From assembly GCF_038039215.1 (NCBI RefSeq), contig NZ_JBBPCL010000003.1, forward strand, positions 1-64,000: a DNA stretch of 64,000 bases, read 5' to 3'. Shown in pieces: positions 1 to 10,340 of this stretch. Below the pieces are notes generated by a model that was given only the letters and a program-made list of their open reading frames with translations, had not been told where the DNA came from and made no database searches. The translations under genes were made by a program, and so were the position numbers. This DNA is from Pseudonocardia sp. T1-2H. Its GTDB lineage: Bacteria > Actinomycetota > Actinomycetes > Mycobacteriales > Pseudonocardiaceae. Every line of letters starts with the position of its first letter. The stretch's first letter is position 1.

Positions 1-795
1 GACCCCGTCCTTGCCGGCGATGTGCTGAATCAGCCGCTCGTACCAGAGCATGTGATGGGCCTGGCCGATGATCTGCGGGTGGACGCACGAGGCGAACACC
101 GGGTTCTCGACGCGCTCGTAGGCGTAGTCGAAGATGTCGCGCCAGCGCCGGAAGATCGTCTCGGTGTCCTGCATCCCGGTGGACGTCCCCGTGTAGGCCA
201 GCGGCGGGAAGTCGTCGAGATACCAGTTGACCGGGATCTCGAGGACCTCGCTCGCCCGGCCGGCGACGTTGCCCTTCTCCCAGTTCACCTGCCAGCGCTG
301 GGGGTGGTAGGGCACGAGGTCGCGCGCCATGAGGCTGGTGTCGTAGCGGAAGCCCGACTCCTCGATGATGTCGAGGGTGTTCTCGCTGTAGTCCCAGTAC
401 GGGGAGCGGTAGCCGGTCGGGCGGATCCCCAGCACCTTCTTGTAGGACGCGAAGGCCAGGTCGACGAGCCGTCGTTCGGTATCGCGGCTGATCGCCGGAG
501 GAATCTCGTGGTAGTAGCCGTGGTGACCGAACTCGTGGCCGTCGTCGAGGATCTTCATGCACCACTGCGGGAAGGTGTCGACGGAGTGGCCCGGGGTGAA
601 CCAGGTGGATTTGACGTCGTAGCGCTTGTACAGCTCGAGCAGCCGCGGCACCCCGACCTCCGCGCCGAACTCGCCTCGGGACATGAACGCGGGGCTCGGC
701 CGGTTGAACGCGCCGAGCCACAGGCACTGCGCGTCGAAGTCGGTCCCCAGGTTCACGGCGATCTTCTTGCCTTCGGGCAACTTGAGGTGTCCCAT
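1..795 (-). CDS. NodB-type polysaccharide deacetylase family protein (3' end outside window)
   Basis: An open minus-strand reading frame of 265 codons runs off the left edge without a stop. It starts at ATG 795 behind an AGGAG ribosome site. The protein has the NodB hydrolase pattern: an Asp pair in GTDFDAQ (D19/D21), a metal-binding stretch HEFGHHGYYH (H87-H96) and an RSPYWD motif. Members are metal-dependent deacetylases or amidases of the carbohydrate esterase 4 fold; some relatives act on small amides such as allantoin rather than polysaccharide. There is no signal peptide, which favours a cytoplasmic small-molecule substrate. It is followed at 36 bp by the co-directional start side of a promoter region serving it alone, next to a penicillin acylase gene, consistent with amide metabolism. 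The exact substrate is not known. Confidence 0.82.
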   Translation of the reverse strand, partial: MGHLKLPEGKKIAVNLGTDFDAQCLWLGAFNRPSPAFMSRGEFGAEVGVPRLLELYKRYDVKSTWFTPGHSVDTFPQWCMKILDDGHEFGHHGYYHEIPPAISRDTERRLVDLAFASYKKVLGIRPTGYRSPYWDYSENTLDIIEESGFRYDTSLMARDLVPYHPQRWQVNWEKGNVAGRASEVLEIPVNWYLDDFPPLAYTGTSTGMQDTETIFRRWRDIFDYAYERVENPVFASCVHPQIIGQAHHMLWYERLIQHIAGKDGV

Positions 796-830
796 GAGTC
801 GCTCTCCTGTTCTCGTAGGGGTCGGTCGGA

Positions 831-3173
831 TCAGGCCGGCGAGCCGGGCGGATCGAGGGTGATGATCTGCTCCGTGGCGGCGTCCACCCGCTCGCGGCTA
901 TAGAGCAGCGGGAACGCCTCACCGCGAGCCCAGGACGCGAAGAGGTCGGTGGCGTGCGGGTCGTCCAGCCGGCCGGACTGCCCGGGTGCGTTCATCGCCA
1001 GCGACTCGTCCCAGTCGCCGACGTCGATCGCGATGCGGAAGGTCGCCCCGGCGCTCTGCACGAAGTTGGGCCCGTAGGCGGTGTTCCCCACGGTGTCCCC
1101 GCTGCCGCCGCGGGGCAGCGGTCCGGCGACGAGCCGCTCCTGCGACACCCCGGGCAGCACCGCGGCGAGCGGGTGGGCCATCCGGGCGACGTGCAGCCGC
1201 CCCCAGCTCCACTGTGCGCGGTCGGCGCCGAGCAGTGTCTCGACCTCGGCCACCGCGGCGGGCAACGTGGCGCCTACGGTGTCGGCCAGGAACCGCTCGG
1301 GGTCCGGGCCGAGCCGGTCGCCGGGCGTCTCCACCAGGTCGAGGTCGACGCGGGCGTCGGCGAGCAGGTCCTCCTTGGCGGCGATGCGGGCTGCGGCCCC
1401 GGGAGCCGCGTCGGTGCCGACGATCTGTTCGAGCGCCCGCTGGAGCAGGGCCGGTCGCAGGTGGCGGCGGTACCAGACCTCGAACAGCGCAGCAGCCGCC
1501 GAGTCCGCGCGGAGATCGGCGTCCCAGTCCTTGAGGAGGTCGAGCCCGTCGACGTCGCCCGGCAGCGGGAGCGCTGCGAGCCGCGCCAGTATCCGGCGCG
1601 CCGGGATGCTCACGAAATCGCTCTGCAGAGCCACCATCTCCGGCAACGTCGACGCGTCGGCCGCCGCCAGCACCTCGTCCAGGCGCTGCCGGCGGTAGGG
1701 GGCGTACCAGTCGTAGGAGATGTGGCGGTCCGCCGGGAAGTCGGGGGGCAGGTTCATCTCGTTCGCCGTGGCGACGAAGCCCTGCTCCGGGTTGAACGCA
1801 CCCGGGAGCTCGTCCATGTCGTAGAACCCGGCCCACTCGTAGCGGCCGTCGCCGGGCACCGGCAGGGTTCCGTCCCAGTTGGGCCGGATCGGCGTGAGCC
1901 CGCCGGTCTTCCACCCGATGTTGCCGTCGGTGTCGGCGTAGACCTGGTTCTCCGGCGGCGCCCCCCACCGGTTCATCGCACCCAGGAACTCGTCCCAGTC
2001 GCGGGCGCGCATGTAGTCCATGCTGCCCAGGTAGGGCGCCATCCCGGGCTCCAGCCATGCGGCCCGGACGGCGAACGCGGTGTTCCTCTCCGGGTCGGTG
2101 CGGATCACCGGTCCGTGCCGGGTGAACAGCAGCTCGACCTCCACCGGCTCCCCGTCGCGCACGGTGATCGTCTCGCGCTCGACGCGCATCGGCTCCCACC
2201 GGTCCCGGTAGCGGTACTCGAGCGGCTCCGCCGGGTTCGTCTCGTAGACGTAGAGGTCCTCCTGGTCGATCGAGAAGATCGTCAGGCCGAACGCGATCCG
2301 CCCGTTGTGCCCGATGGAGATCCCGGGCAGCCCCGGCTCACCGGCCCCGATCACGTCGAACCCGGGCGCACTGAGGTGAGCGAGGTAGCGCAGCCCCGGC
2401 AGTGCGGCGGCCGCGCGATGGGGGTCGTTGGCGAGCACCGGGCGGCCGGTGGCGGTGCGGCTCCCGGAGACGACCCAGTTGTTGCTGCCCTCCGGCAGGA
2501 CGTCGCCCTGGGCGGCCTGCGGTGCCGGCGGGCCGAAGACCGGCGGGGTGGTCGCCAGGTCGTAGACGGCGAGGACGTCGTCGGGGATGACGCCGAGGTC
2601 CAGGCCATCGGGCACGTGCAGCGGCCGCGGGGGTTCGCGCCGCTTGCGCAGCTCCTCCACCTCCGCCGGGTGGTCACGCAGCGTCAATGCCCTGGCGACC
2701 TCGTCGCGCACGTTGTAGAACAGGCCGTGGCTTCGGATGCGGGTGACGTCCGACGGCTCCCAGAACGCCGGCTCGTACCCCAGCTCGCGGAACTCCACCG
2801 GTAGCAGCCCCGGGTCCTCGCGGGTCATCCGGACGAACGCGTTCACGCCCTCCACAAATGCGGTGGACGCCCGCTTGGTGTCCGAACCGTAGGCGAGCCA
2901 GTCGCTGTGGGTGTCGCCGCGGAAGAGGAACAGCCGGGCCGCGCGGTCACGTTCGACGTGTTCGGCACCGAACACCTCCGACAGCCGCCCCAGACCACGC
3001 CGGCGCCAGAAGTCGATCTGCCAGAGCCGGTCGCGGGCGGCGTTGAACCCCTGCACCCGGAAGGCGTCGTAGGTGGTGGCGGCATAGATGTGCGGGACGC
3101 CCCAGCGGTCCACGACGATCTCGGCCGGTCCGGCGAGCCCGGGCAGCACGAACGATGTCCGGATGGGCGTCAT
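831..3173 (-). CDS. Penicillin acylase family protein (N-terminal nucleophile hydrolase)
   Basis: The 780-residue protein matches the penicillin amidase family in length and layout: a short alpha-chain region, a linker, and a beta chain starting at the catalytic serine in the motif EGSNNWVVSG (Ser230). In this family the precursor cuts itself before that serine, which then acts as N-terminal nucleophile in hydrolysing amide side chains (beta-lactams, acyl-homoserine lactones or other N-acyl compounds). ATG 3173 was chosen because AGGAGG lies six bases upstream; longer in-frame starts lack a ribosome site. No clear signal peptide is visible, unlike periplasmic members. It diverges from the sensor kinase at 3382 across an 18-bp palindrome. 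Substrate specificity cannot be read from the sequence. Confidence 0.88.
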   Translation of the reverse strand: MTPIRTSFVLPGLAGPAEIVVDRWGVPHIYAATTYDAFRVQGFNAARDRLWQIDFWRRRGLGRLSEVFGAEHVERDRAARLFLFRGDTHSDWLAYGSDTKRASTAFVEGVNAFVRMTREDPGLLPVEFRELGYEPAFWEPSDVTRIRSHGLFYNVRDEVARALTLRDHPAEVEELRKRREPPRPLHVPDGLDLGVIPDDVLAVYDLATTPPVFGPPAPQAAQGDVLPEGSNNWVVSGSRTATGRPVLANDPHRAAAALPGLRYLAHLSAPGFDVIGAGEPGLPGISIGHNGRIAFGLTIFSIDQEDLYVYETNPAEPLEYRYRDRWEPMRVERETITVRDGEPVEVELLFTRHGPVIRTDPERNTAFAVRAAWLEPGMAPYLGSMDYMRARDWDEFLGAMNRWGAPPENQVYADTDGNIGWKTGGLTPIRPNWDGTLPVPGDGRYEWAGFYDMDELPGAFNPEQGFVATANEMNLPPDFPADRHISYDWYAPYRRQRLDEVLAAADASTLPEMVALQSDFVSIPARRILARLAALPLPGDVDGLDLLKDWDADLRADSAAAALFEVWYRRHLRPALLQRALEQIVGTDAAPGAAARIAAKEDLLADARVDLDLVETPGDRLGPDPERFLADTVGATLPAAVAEVETLLGADRAQWSWGRLHVARMAHPLAAVLPGVSQERLVAGPLPRGGSGDTVGNTAYGPNFVQSAGATFRIAIDVGDWDESLAMNAPGQSGRLDDPHATDLFASWARGEAFPLLYSRERVDAATEQIITLDPPGSPA

Positions 3174-3295
3174 GTACATCCTCCTCGACGAACGCGGCGC
3201 GCCATCAGGTCGGCCCGCCGCGGGCAGCGTCGAGTGGATCAGGGCCGGCGGTGCCGATGTCGGCAGACTTCCCACTGCCCTCCGGGCGTCTCGCT

Positions 3296-3313
3296 CCTAC
3301 CCGTACGGGTAGG
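3296..3313. promoter_or_regulatory. 18-bp perfect palindrome between divergent genes
   Basis: CCTACCCGTACGGGTAGG is its own reverse complement. It lies about 120 bp upstream of the penicillin acylase start and 70 bp upstream of the sensor kinase start, a typical place for an operator. The response regulator at 4991 is a candidate binder, by location only. Confidence 0.55.
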
Positions 3314-3381
3314 CCGCACCCCGGCCGGCGAGGCCGGACGGCGCGGGCTTTACTGGAGCCGGCGGCAGTGAGGGGGCACTG

Positions 3382-4994
3382 GTGACTCGATCGACGGAGG
3401 GCGCGCGCGCCGACTACCTGTGGGACGCGGGCCGGTCCCGCAGCATCGCCGAGGCGCTCGATCCGGTGCTCGCCGAGATCCGCGAGGTGCTCGGCGCCGA
3501 CGCCGCGATGGTCGTCTACCGACCGAACCCCGCCGCGGGCGAGGCCCGCGTCCTGGCCGTCAGCACCGCCGGAGCGGTCGATCCGCTCCTCCCGAACGAA
3601 CCGCTCGTGTTCGGCGACGTGCTGCCCCGGCACCGCCCACAGGTCCTGGTCGACCTCGACGTCGCCTCCACCGTCCGTGAACTCCGGCTGCGGCTGCACT
3701 CCGCGGTGACGGTCCCCTGGCGGGATGCGTTCGGCGCGGGCACGGTGATCGTCGGCAACCTCGCCCGGCCACTTCCCCCGGCGTCCGAGCGGCAGCTCCA
3801 GGCCCGATGCACACGCCGCGTGAGCGCGGCCGTGCGGTGCGGTCGTCGCGAAGGGGGACGGCGGATGGGCGCGGATCTTCGCGCCGCGCTCTCGGAGGTC
3901 GCCGACGCCACGGCCAGCAGCGACGACGCCGGCTCGGCACTCGCGGCGATCCTCGTGTCCGCCCGCGATCTCTTCGGGTCCGAGGTCGCCTACCTCTCGT
4001 TGCCCGAGTACGACACCGAGACCTTCACGTTCGACCAGGTCCTCGGCATCCGGACCGCGCAGTTCCGTCATCTGCGCATCGACCTGGGGCAGGGACTCGG
4101 TGGCCTGGCCCGGTCGGTGCAGCGGCCCGTGCGGTCCCTGGACTACGCCAGCGACGCCCGCCTGCACGCCGCGCCCGTCGCCGAGACCGTGCGCGAGGGG
4201 ATCGTCTCGGCCATGGCCGCACCGCTGCTCCTGGACGAGCAGGTCAAAGCCGTGCTGTACATCGGCGACCGGCACCTGCACCCCTTCAGCCAGACCGACG
4301 AGGAGCTGCTGGGCGAGTTCGCGGGCTACGCCACCCTCGGGCTCAAGCGCCGCGCGGTCGAGCAGCACCGGTCCGCGGTCGTCGCGCGCCAGGAACGCGA
4401 ACGCCTGGCCTTCGCCGTCCACGACAACGTGGTGCGCCGGTTGCTCGAGATCGGCTTCGAGGCCGAGGCCGCCGCCCAGCGCGGGGACGAGGACCTGCGC
4501 CTGCGAATGGCCGTGATCGGTTCGGCCGCCGAGCAGTGCATGGACGCGCTGCGTGGTCAGCTCATGATGCTGACCGGGGAGCACCGGCCCCGCCGGGCCG
4601 CGCAGGTGCTCGAGGAGATCACCGATGTGCAGCGGGCCACCGGCGTGCGCCGGACGTCCGAGTCGTGGGGGCGCGGTCCGACGACCTCGTCGCCGGAGCC
4701 GTCGCCGACGCGCTCGTGCGGATCGGGCAGGAGGCGCTGGTGAACGCGGAGATCCATTCGGGGTGCGCCCACGAGCACGTCGTCCTGGACCTCACCGCCG
4801 GATCCGCGGCCCTCACGGTGGAGGACGACGGATGCGGCCTGGACGCCGACGCACTCGATCGCGTCCTGGTCGGCGCGTCGCCGCACCTCGGCATGCGCGG
4901 CATGCGCGCCACCGCGACGCGGGCGGGCGGGCACCTCACCGTCGGCCCCTCGTCGCGGGGTGGGCTCGCCCTCCGCGCGACCATTCCGACATGA
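3382..4994 (+). pseudogene. GAF-domain sensor histidine kinase, NarX/DevS-like (one frameshift)
   Basis: The GTG-started frame encodes two GAF-like sensor stretches (about residues 20-150 and 175-315) and a HisKA_3 phosphoacceptor region with the motif ERLAFAVHDNVVRRL. Near 4,650 the frame breaks. The C-terminal HATPase part (GQEALVNAEIHS, then VEDDGCGL and LGMRGM) continues in the next frame to the stop at 4994. Adding one G at the GTG-CGCCG position would restore one protein of about 536 residues. The stop overlaps the start of the response regulator at 4991 as ATGA, so the two are translationally coupled and form a two-component system. The frameshift may be a sequencing error. Confidence 0.8.
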
Positions 4995-5617
4995 TCCGCT
5001 TCTGCGTGGTGGACGACCACGCGATCATCCACGACGGGCTGCGTGCGGTGGCCGACCGTGAGGACGACCTCGAGTTCGCGGGCGCGGCCACCGAACCCGA
5101 CGACGCGGCGACCCTGATCGAACGGGAGCAGCCCGACGTACTGCTGCTCGACCTGCGCCTGAACGGGCAGGACAGCACCGAGCTGTGCTCCCTGTTGACC
5201 AGCAGGCGCCCCGCGCTCACCGTCCTGGTCTTCAGCGCCTACGGCAACCCCGACCTCCTCGCCCAGGCCATCCGCGCGGGCGCCGCCGGGTACGTCCTGA
5301 AGGACACCACTACGGCGCGCATCCCCGAGATCCTCCGCGAGCTCACCCGGACCGGCAGCTACTTCGACCCGCGGTTGGCCGGACACCTGCTGAGGCGGTC
5401 GGTGGGCGCGCCGACCGCGGCGGACTCCTTCACCGCGCGCGAGCTGGCGATCGTGGGTCTCATCGCCCGCGGCGAGGACAACCACGCGATCGCCGAGGAG
5501 CTGAGCATCAGCTCGCACACGGTGAAGTTCCACGTCACCACGATGCTGCGCCGGCACCGGTTGCGGCGACGAGCCGAGCTGGTCCGGCTCGCCATGGACC
5601 TCCACATGTTGCGCTGA
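4991..5617 (+). CDS. NarL/FixJ-family response regulator
   Basis: This 208-residue protein has a receiver domain (residues 1-120) with acidic D8/D9, phosphoacceptor D54 in LLLDLRL and K104 in YVLKD. It is followed by a LuxR-type helix-turn-helix (about 145-205; SFTARELAIVGLIARGE then ISSHTVKFHVTTML). Its start overlaps the kinase stop by four bases, so it is almost certainly the kinase partner. Likely targets are the adjacent divergent hydrolase promoters, which is an inference from position. Confidence 0.9.
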   Translation: MIRFCVVDDHAIIHDGLRAVADREDDLEFAGAATEPDDAATLIEREQPDVLLLDLRLNGQDSTELCSLLTSRRPALTVLVFSAYGNPDLLAQAIRAGAAGYVLKDTTTARIPEILRELTRTGSYFDPRLAGHLLRRSVGAPTAADSFTARELAIVGLIARGEDNHAIAEELSISSHTVKFHVTTMLRRHRLRRRAELVRLAMDLHMLR

Positions 5618-5765
5618 CCGGCCGGCCGGGAGAGCGCGAGGCAGTCGCCTCCATGAGCCGGAGGTATCCGTGGTCGACGAGCGTCCGCGAAGCAGGGTGA
5701 GCCCCTCCCCGTGACGGACCGACGAGGTGAGGAACTCGGAAGGTCCGGGGGCCGGGGCGCACCCG

Positions 5766-6824
5766 CTACAGCGGCCGGAGTGGCCGACCCGGCGGGCCGT
5801 CACCGGATCGGGCGGGCGTCCTGGCCGGGCCCGCCACCAGCAGCCCGAGCCGGGTGGCCAGCCGCGCGGCGGCCGTCCGGTTGGCGCAGCCCGTCTTGGC
5901 CAGCACGTGCTCGAGGTGCGTCGCGACGGTCCGCGGTGAGACGCGCAGCGCGCGGGCAGTCTCGGCGTTGGTCTGCCCGTGCGACACGGCGTCGAGCACC
6001 TCGAGCTCGCGGGGTGTGAGGCTGAAGGGCGGGTCCGCCGGCCGGTGCAGCACGACGACGCCGTGCGCGCCCCCGTCCAGGTTCACCGCGACCAGGTCGG
6101 CGCCGAGCAACACGAGCAGCGCGCGCGGCGGCTCCCGCCCGGCGAGCAGGTCGTCGAGCAGCGGTCGTAGCGGGGAGCCCGGCGCCGCGAGTTCCGGTCG
6201 GGCACCTGCGGACAGCGGCACCGCCTGTCCGATGGTGGTGACGAGCAGCCCGTCGGTGTGGCCGTCGGCCAGCGCTCCGGTGGCCGGGACCGGAGGCGGG
6301 AGCGGGTCCAGGGCGGCCGCGAGGTCGTCGGCGAGCAGGGCGAGGAGGTCGACGACGTCGTCGGCGGGGTGGCGGCGGTCGAGGGTGCTCACGTTGAGCA
6401 TCCCGAGGTAGCGCCCGTCACGGGCGAACAGGCACTGGGTCAGCCCGTCCGCGAACCCGAGCGGGTGGATCACCGTCTCGAAGATCTCGCCGTGGCGCCG
6501 GGCGCGCGGGATGTCACGCACCCGCAGCGGGCCGCTACCGCGTTGAACCTCGGCGAAGAGCGGGTCGGCGTGCATGCGGGTGTCGAGGAAGCACAGCGCC
6601 GTCGCCGGGTAGCCGGTACTGGCCACGGTGAGGTGCCGACGGAGCATGGGGTCCCAGCGGGCGAAAGAGGCGCAGTCATAGGGCAGCACACCGTGCAGCG
6701 CGTCGAGCGCCGCGCTGAGCATGCCTGCGGGGGCCCTCGTCGGCCGGCTGCTGCGCCGCAGGAAATCGCCCAGCTCCCGTGCGGCCCGCAGCCGCGACGA
6801 TGTGTCCGGCGTCACCCCGGTCAC
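5766..6824 (-). CDS. LuxR-family transcriptional regulator with GAF-like sensor
   Basis: The protein (about 352 residues from GTG 6824; GTG 6815 is also possible) has an N-terminal GAF-like ligand-sensing region (about 30-200) and a C-terminal LuxR helix-turn-helix starting at SLTPRELEVLDAVSHG, with recognition helix VSPRTVATHLEHVL. There is no receiver domain, so it probably responds to a small molecule. It diverges from the amidase at 6958 across an inverted repeat and is its most likely regulator. It has the same architecture as the LuxR protein at 14673, and both sit beside amide-hydrolase genes. Confidence 0.82.
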   Translation of the reverse strand: MTGVTPDTSSRLRAARELGDFLRRSSRPTRAPAGMLSAALDALHGVLPYDCASFARWDPMLRRHLTVASTGYPATALCFLDTRMHADPLFAEVQRGSGPLRVRDIPRARRHGEIFETVIHPLGFADGLTQCLFARDGRYLGMLNVSTLDRRHPADDVVDLLALLADDLAAALDPLPPPVPATGALADGHTDGLLVTTIGQAVPLSAGARPELAAPGSPLRPLLDDLLAGREPPRALLVLLGADLVAVNLDGGAHGVVVLHRPADPPFSLTPRELEVLDAVSHGQTNAETARALRVSPRTVATHLEHVLAKTGCANRTAAARLATRLGLLVAGPARTPARSGDGPPGRPLRPL

Positions 6825-6838
6825 GCTACGGATCGTGC

Positions 6839-6872
6839 GGATGTACACAAGGGGTCGTCCGCACGTACATCC
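6839..6872. promoter_or_regulatory. Inverted repeat in LuxR/amidase divergent promoter
   Basis: GGATGTAC (6839-6846) and GTACATCC (6865-6872) are perfect complements separated by 18 bases. The centre-to-centre distance of about 26 bases would place two half-sites on roughly the same helix face. It lies upstream of both divergent starts, so it is a plausible operator for the LuxR regulator. Confidence 0.5.
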
Positions 6873-6957
6873 GTCGATCGACCGATGTCCGCCCGCGCAG
6901 GGCCGCCTAGCGTCACCGCAGCTCGGCGGCCGCCCGGCCGGAGCGCGAGGAGGAACC

Positions 6958-8394
6958 ATGCGGGTCGACGAGTACGCCGCTCACGACGCGATCGGCCTGG
7001 CGGAGCTCATCCGTGACGGCGCGGTGAAGGCCGAGGAGGTGCAGGCCGCGGCGGCCGCCGCGCTCGACGCCGTAGCGCCGCAGCTCAACGCGCTGGTAGG
7101 CGAGCGGTTCGCCGAGCCGCTGGAGTACGACCCGGACGGCCCGTTCGCCGGCGTGCCCTTCGCGATCAAGGACCTGATCATCCACGCGGCAGGAATCCCG
7201 CAGCGGGCCGGCACCCGGCTGCTCGGCGACGGCATCGCGACGCCGGAGGACACCTACCTGATGGCCCGGTTCCGGGCGGCGGGCCTGGCCACGATGGGCG
7301 TCACCGCGACCCCGGAGCTGGGGTTCAACGCGAACACCGAGCCGGTGTCGAACGGGCCGACCCACAACCCCTGGGACACCACGCGCAGCTCGGGCGGGTC
7401 CAGCGGCGGGTCGGCGGCCCTCGTGGCCTCGGGGGCGCTGCCGGTGGCGTCGGCCAGCGACGGCGGCGGCTCGATCCGCATCCCGTCGGGTTGCTGCGGG
7501 CTGGTCGGGCTCAAGCCCACGCGCGGACGGACCACGGTCGGCCCCGACTACGCCGACCCGCTGCTGGGCCTCGGCATCGAGTTCGCGCTGACCCGGACCG
7601 TGCGCGACTGCGCCGCGCTGCTCGACGCCGTGCACGGGTCTGAGCCCGGCGACCGCTACCTGTTGCCCGCTCCGGTGCGGCCGTTCGCGGAGGAGGTCCG
7701 CGCAGGCAGCCCGCGGCTGCGGGTCGCCGTCAGCACCACGCCCTCGTCCGGACCCGGTTCAACCGACCCGCAGTGCGTCGATGCGGTCCACCGCGTGGCC
7801 GACCAGCTGGAGTCGATGGGTCATCAGGTGGTCGAGGCGTCCCCCGCCATCGACGCCGAGCAGTTCGACGACGCGAACCTGGTGGCCTGGTGCAGCTTCC
7901 TCGCTGACGGGGTCGACACGATCGCGGCGGCCCTGGGCGTCGAGCCGGGTCCGGACACCCTGGAGGCGACGACGCTGGCCTGCGCCGAGCACGGGCGCAC
8001 ATTGCGCGCCTCCGACCTCTACGCGACCGACCGCGTCTTCAACGCCACCACCCGCACGGTGGCGCGGTTCTTCACCGAGCACGATGTGCTGCTCACCCCG
8101 ACCTCGTGCGCACCCAACACGCCCCTCGGCTACCTGAACGCCGACGACTCCGCGCTGGACGCGCGGGGCTGGTACGACCGGATCTTCTCCTTCGCCGGGT
8201 TCACCGGGGTCGCCAACGTGACGGGGATGCCGGCGATCTCGCTGCCGCTGGGCTGGTCGACGGAAGGCTGGCCGATCGGGGTGCAGTTCGGGGCGGGCCT
8301 GGGCCGCGAGTCGGTACTGATCGCGCTGGCCGGGGACCTCGAGCGGGCGATCGGGTGGGCCGACCGCAGGCCGGGAGTGTGGGCGGGCGCCTGA
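6958..8394 (+). CDS. Amidase (amidase-signature family)
   Basis: A 478-residue amidase-signature enzyme. Lys71 in PFAIKD, the Gly/Ser-rich stretch [11 protein letters not shown] (cis-serine near 147) and the nucleophile region [11 protein letters not shown] (Ser171) form the Ser-cisSer-Lys catalytic triad of the family, which hydrolyses carboxamides to acid and ammonia or amine. ATG 6958 was chosen because GAGGAGG lies just upstream. It is probably controlled by the divergent LuxR gene. Together with the dimethylformamidase and penicillin acylase genes it suggests a local amide-degrading function; substrate is unknown. GatA is an alternative family member but no gatB/gatC lies nearby. Confidence 0.9.
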   Translation: MRVDEYAAHDAIGLAELIRDGAVKAEEVQAAAAAALDAVAPQLNALVGERFAEPLEYDPDGPFAGVPFAIKDLIIHAAGIPQRAGTRLLGDGIATPEDTYLMARFRAAGLATMGVTATPELGFNANTEPVSNGPTHNPWDTTRSSGGSSGGSAALVASGALPVASASDGGGSIRIPSGCCGLVGLKPTRGRTTVGPDYADPLLGLGIEFALTRTVRDCAALLDAVHGSEPGDRYLLPAPVRPFAEEVRAGSPRLRVAVSTTPSSGPGSTDPQCVDAVHRVADQLESMGHQVVEASPAIDAEQFDDANLVAWCSFLADGVDTIAAALGVEPGPDTLEATTLACAEHGRTLRASDLYATDRVFNATTRTVARFFTEHDVLLTPTSCAPNTPLGYLNADDSALDARGWYDRIFSFAGFTGVANVTGMPAISLPLGWSTEGWPIGVQFGAGLGRESVLIALAGDLERAIGWADRRPGVWAGA

Positions 8395-8453
8395 CCCCTC
8401 CGGCCCCGGCGGCGGAAGCGGCATCCGGCCGCCGGGTGAGCCGCCCGGGAGGG

Positions 8454-10340
8454 TCAACCCCGCTCGGTGTCGACGAAGATGCCTTCGAAGAACTCGGCCA
8501 GTGCGCGGTGCCCGTCCAACGGGAGAACGTGTGCGACGTACTGGTCCGGTCGCACCACGACCATGCAGCCCCTCTCGCGATCCACTCCGCGCAGGTCGAA
8601 GATGTCGTCCTGCTGGTCGGAGCAGAAGATCTTGTCGTAGTCGACGAGCCCGAACCGGCCCTTTCGCGGGAGAAGGATCTGGGGCATCGTCTCGACCGTC
8701 AGGTCACGGTGGCCCTGCTGGAAGATCGCCCGCACGTCGATGACCGAGTCGGGCTCGGCATCGGCCGGGGTGAACCGCGTGACGGGCGAGCCGTCCGACG
8801 CCAGGAACGTGCACAGCTCGTCGAATCGGGACGACTCGAGCCGGTCCGCGAACACGTAGATGCGCCAGGCGCCGTCGGCCCGGGCCACGTGGCCCAGGTG
8901 AAGGGGCTTGGCGTCGGCCAGACGGACGACCGGTGCGGAGTGGAACCGCATGCCGACCGGGAATCCTTCCGCAAGATGCTGCGACGGGGCCGCGGCGGTG
9001 ATCATGGAGGGGCCGTAGCGAACCGCGAGCCCAGCGGTGAAGCGACCCTGCTCTCGGAAGTACCGCTGGAACCTGGCGGGATCGGCACCCTCCTCCACCG
9101 CCGCGGACCGGCCGGACCGGGCGCTGAACATCGCAGCGAACTCGCGGTCGAAGTCGATGAGCTGCTGGGCGACCGCCTGCCGCTCGGTCGAATACGTCAC
9201 GAGCAGTTCCGGTCGCGCCGTCCCCCGCAGTACGGTGCCCAGCTTCCAGCCGAGATTCCAGGCGTCGGCCATCGACACGTTCATGCCCTGACCGGCCTTC
9301 GCACTGTGCGTGTGGCAGGCATCGCCCGCGATGAAGACCCGGGGCAGGTGATCTGCCGAGCCCGTGTCCGGGAGGTCGTCGAACCGGTCGCACAACCGCT
9401 GACCGATCTCGTACACCGCCCACCATCCGACGTCGCGGACCTCGATGCTGTACGGGTGCAGGATGCGGTTCGCCACCGCGGCCAACTTCTCCGGGGTGAC
9501 GCTGCGGTCCCTGAGCATCTCGACGTCGCGGTCGTTGTCCAGCTCGATGTAGAGCCGGACCATGTAGCCGCCCTCCCGCGGGATGACAAGGATGCTGCCG
9601 TTCTTCGAGGTGATCGCGGACTTGAGCCGGATGTCGGGGAAGTCGGTGACCGCCAGGACGTCCAGCACCCCCACGAATCATCGGTCCGGTCACCGATCAG
9701 CCTGCGGCCGATCGCCTCTCGGGTGCGGCTGCGCGAACCGTCGCAGCCGACGACGTAGCGCGCCCGGATCGTCGACACCTCGTCGGTATCCTGCAGCTCC
9801 TTCAGGTGCCGCACGGTGACCGTCACCGGGTACTCGGCGTCGCCGGTGCAGGCCGTAGAACGGCTCCATCCTCGCGGCCGATCGCTGCATGTGGTCGCGC
9901 AGGTGGGCGAGCAGCCGTGCCTGATTGACGATCACGTGGGGCATCTCGGACAGTCCGTCCTCGACGTCCGCGATGCGGCCGGTACGGACGATCGAGGTCG
10001 GGTCCTGCGGGTCGGGCCGCCAGAAGGTGACCTCGTTGACCTGGTCGGCCTCCTCGACCAGGCGACCGGCCAGGCCGAACGCCTCGAGCATCTCGACGGT
10101 CCGACACGCGACTCCGTCCGCCTGTCCGACCTCAAGAGGCCCGTCCTTGCGGTCGACGACGACGGTCCGGATGTTCGGGAAGTTCGCCAGCTGGGCTGCC
10201 AGCACCAGCCCGGCGGGGCCGCAGCCGACGACGAGGACACCCGTGGTGTCGGGAAGGTCCGCCGATCGCTGCCGGGCCGACGGGTGCGGGTCCTCGACGA
10301 ACGGGTCACCAGGCTTGTAGCCGTCGAGATAGAACTGCAT
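8454..10340 (-). pseudogene. FAD-dependent aromatic monooxygenase, phenol 2-monooxygenase-like (two frameshifts)
   Basis: ATG 10340 follows a GGAGGAAG ribosome site. The N-terminal part has the FAD dinucleotide fold VVGCGPAGLVLAAQL. The frame breaks near 9,845; the middle part (RARYVVGCDGSRSRTRE, the DG motif) lies in another frame until about 9,670. The first frame then resumes with the FAD-ribityl motif FIAGDACHTHSAKAGQG and a thioredoxin-like C-terminal dimerisation region. The intact product would be about 628 residues, the size of phenol 2-monooxygenase or 3-hydroxybenzoate 4-monooxygenase. The second break can be repaired by one G in a G run. It lies upstream of and divergent from the dimethylformamidase genes. 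Confidence 0.8.

Noticed and set aside
22..903. Long plus-strand open frame at the left edge
   Set aside because: It is antisense to the NodB deacetylase, whose motifs, ribosome site and codon pattern are on the minus strand.
954..2804. 616-codon plus-strand open frame
   Set aside because: Antisense shadow of the penicillin acylase gene; no family similarity and typical high-GC complement composition.
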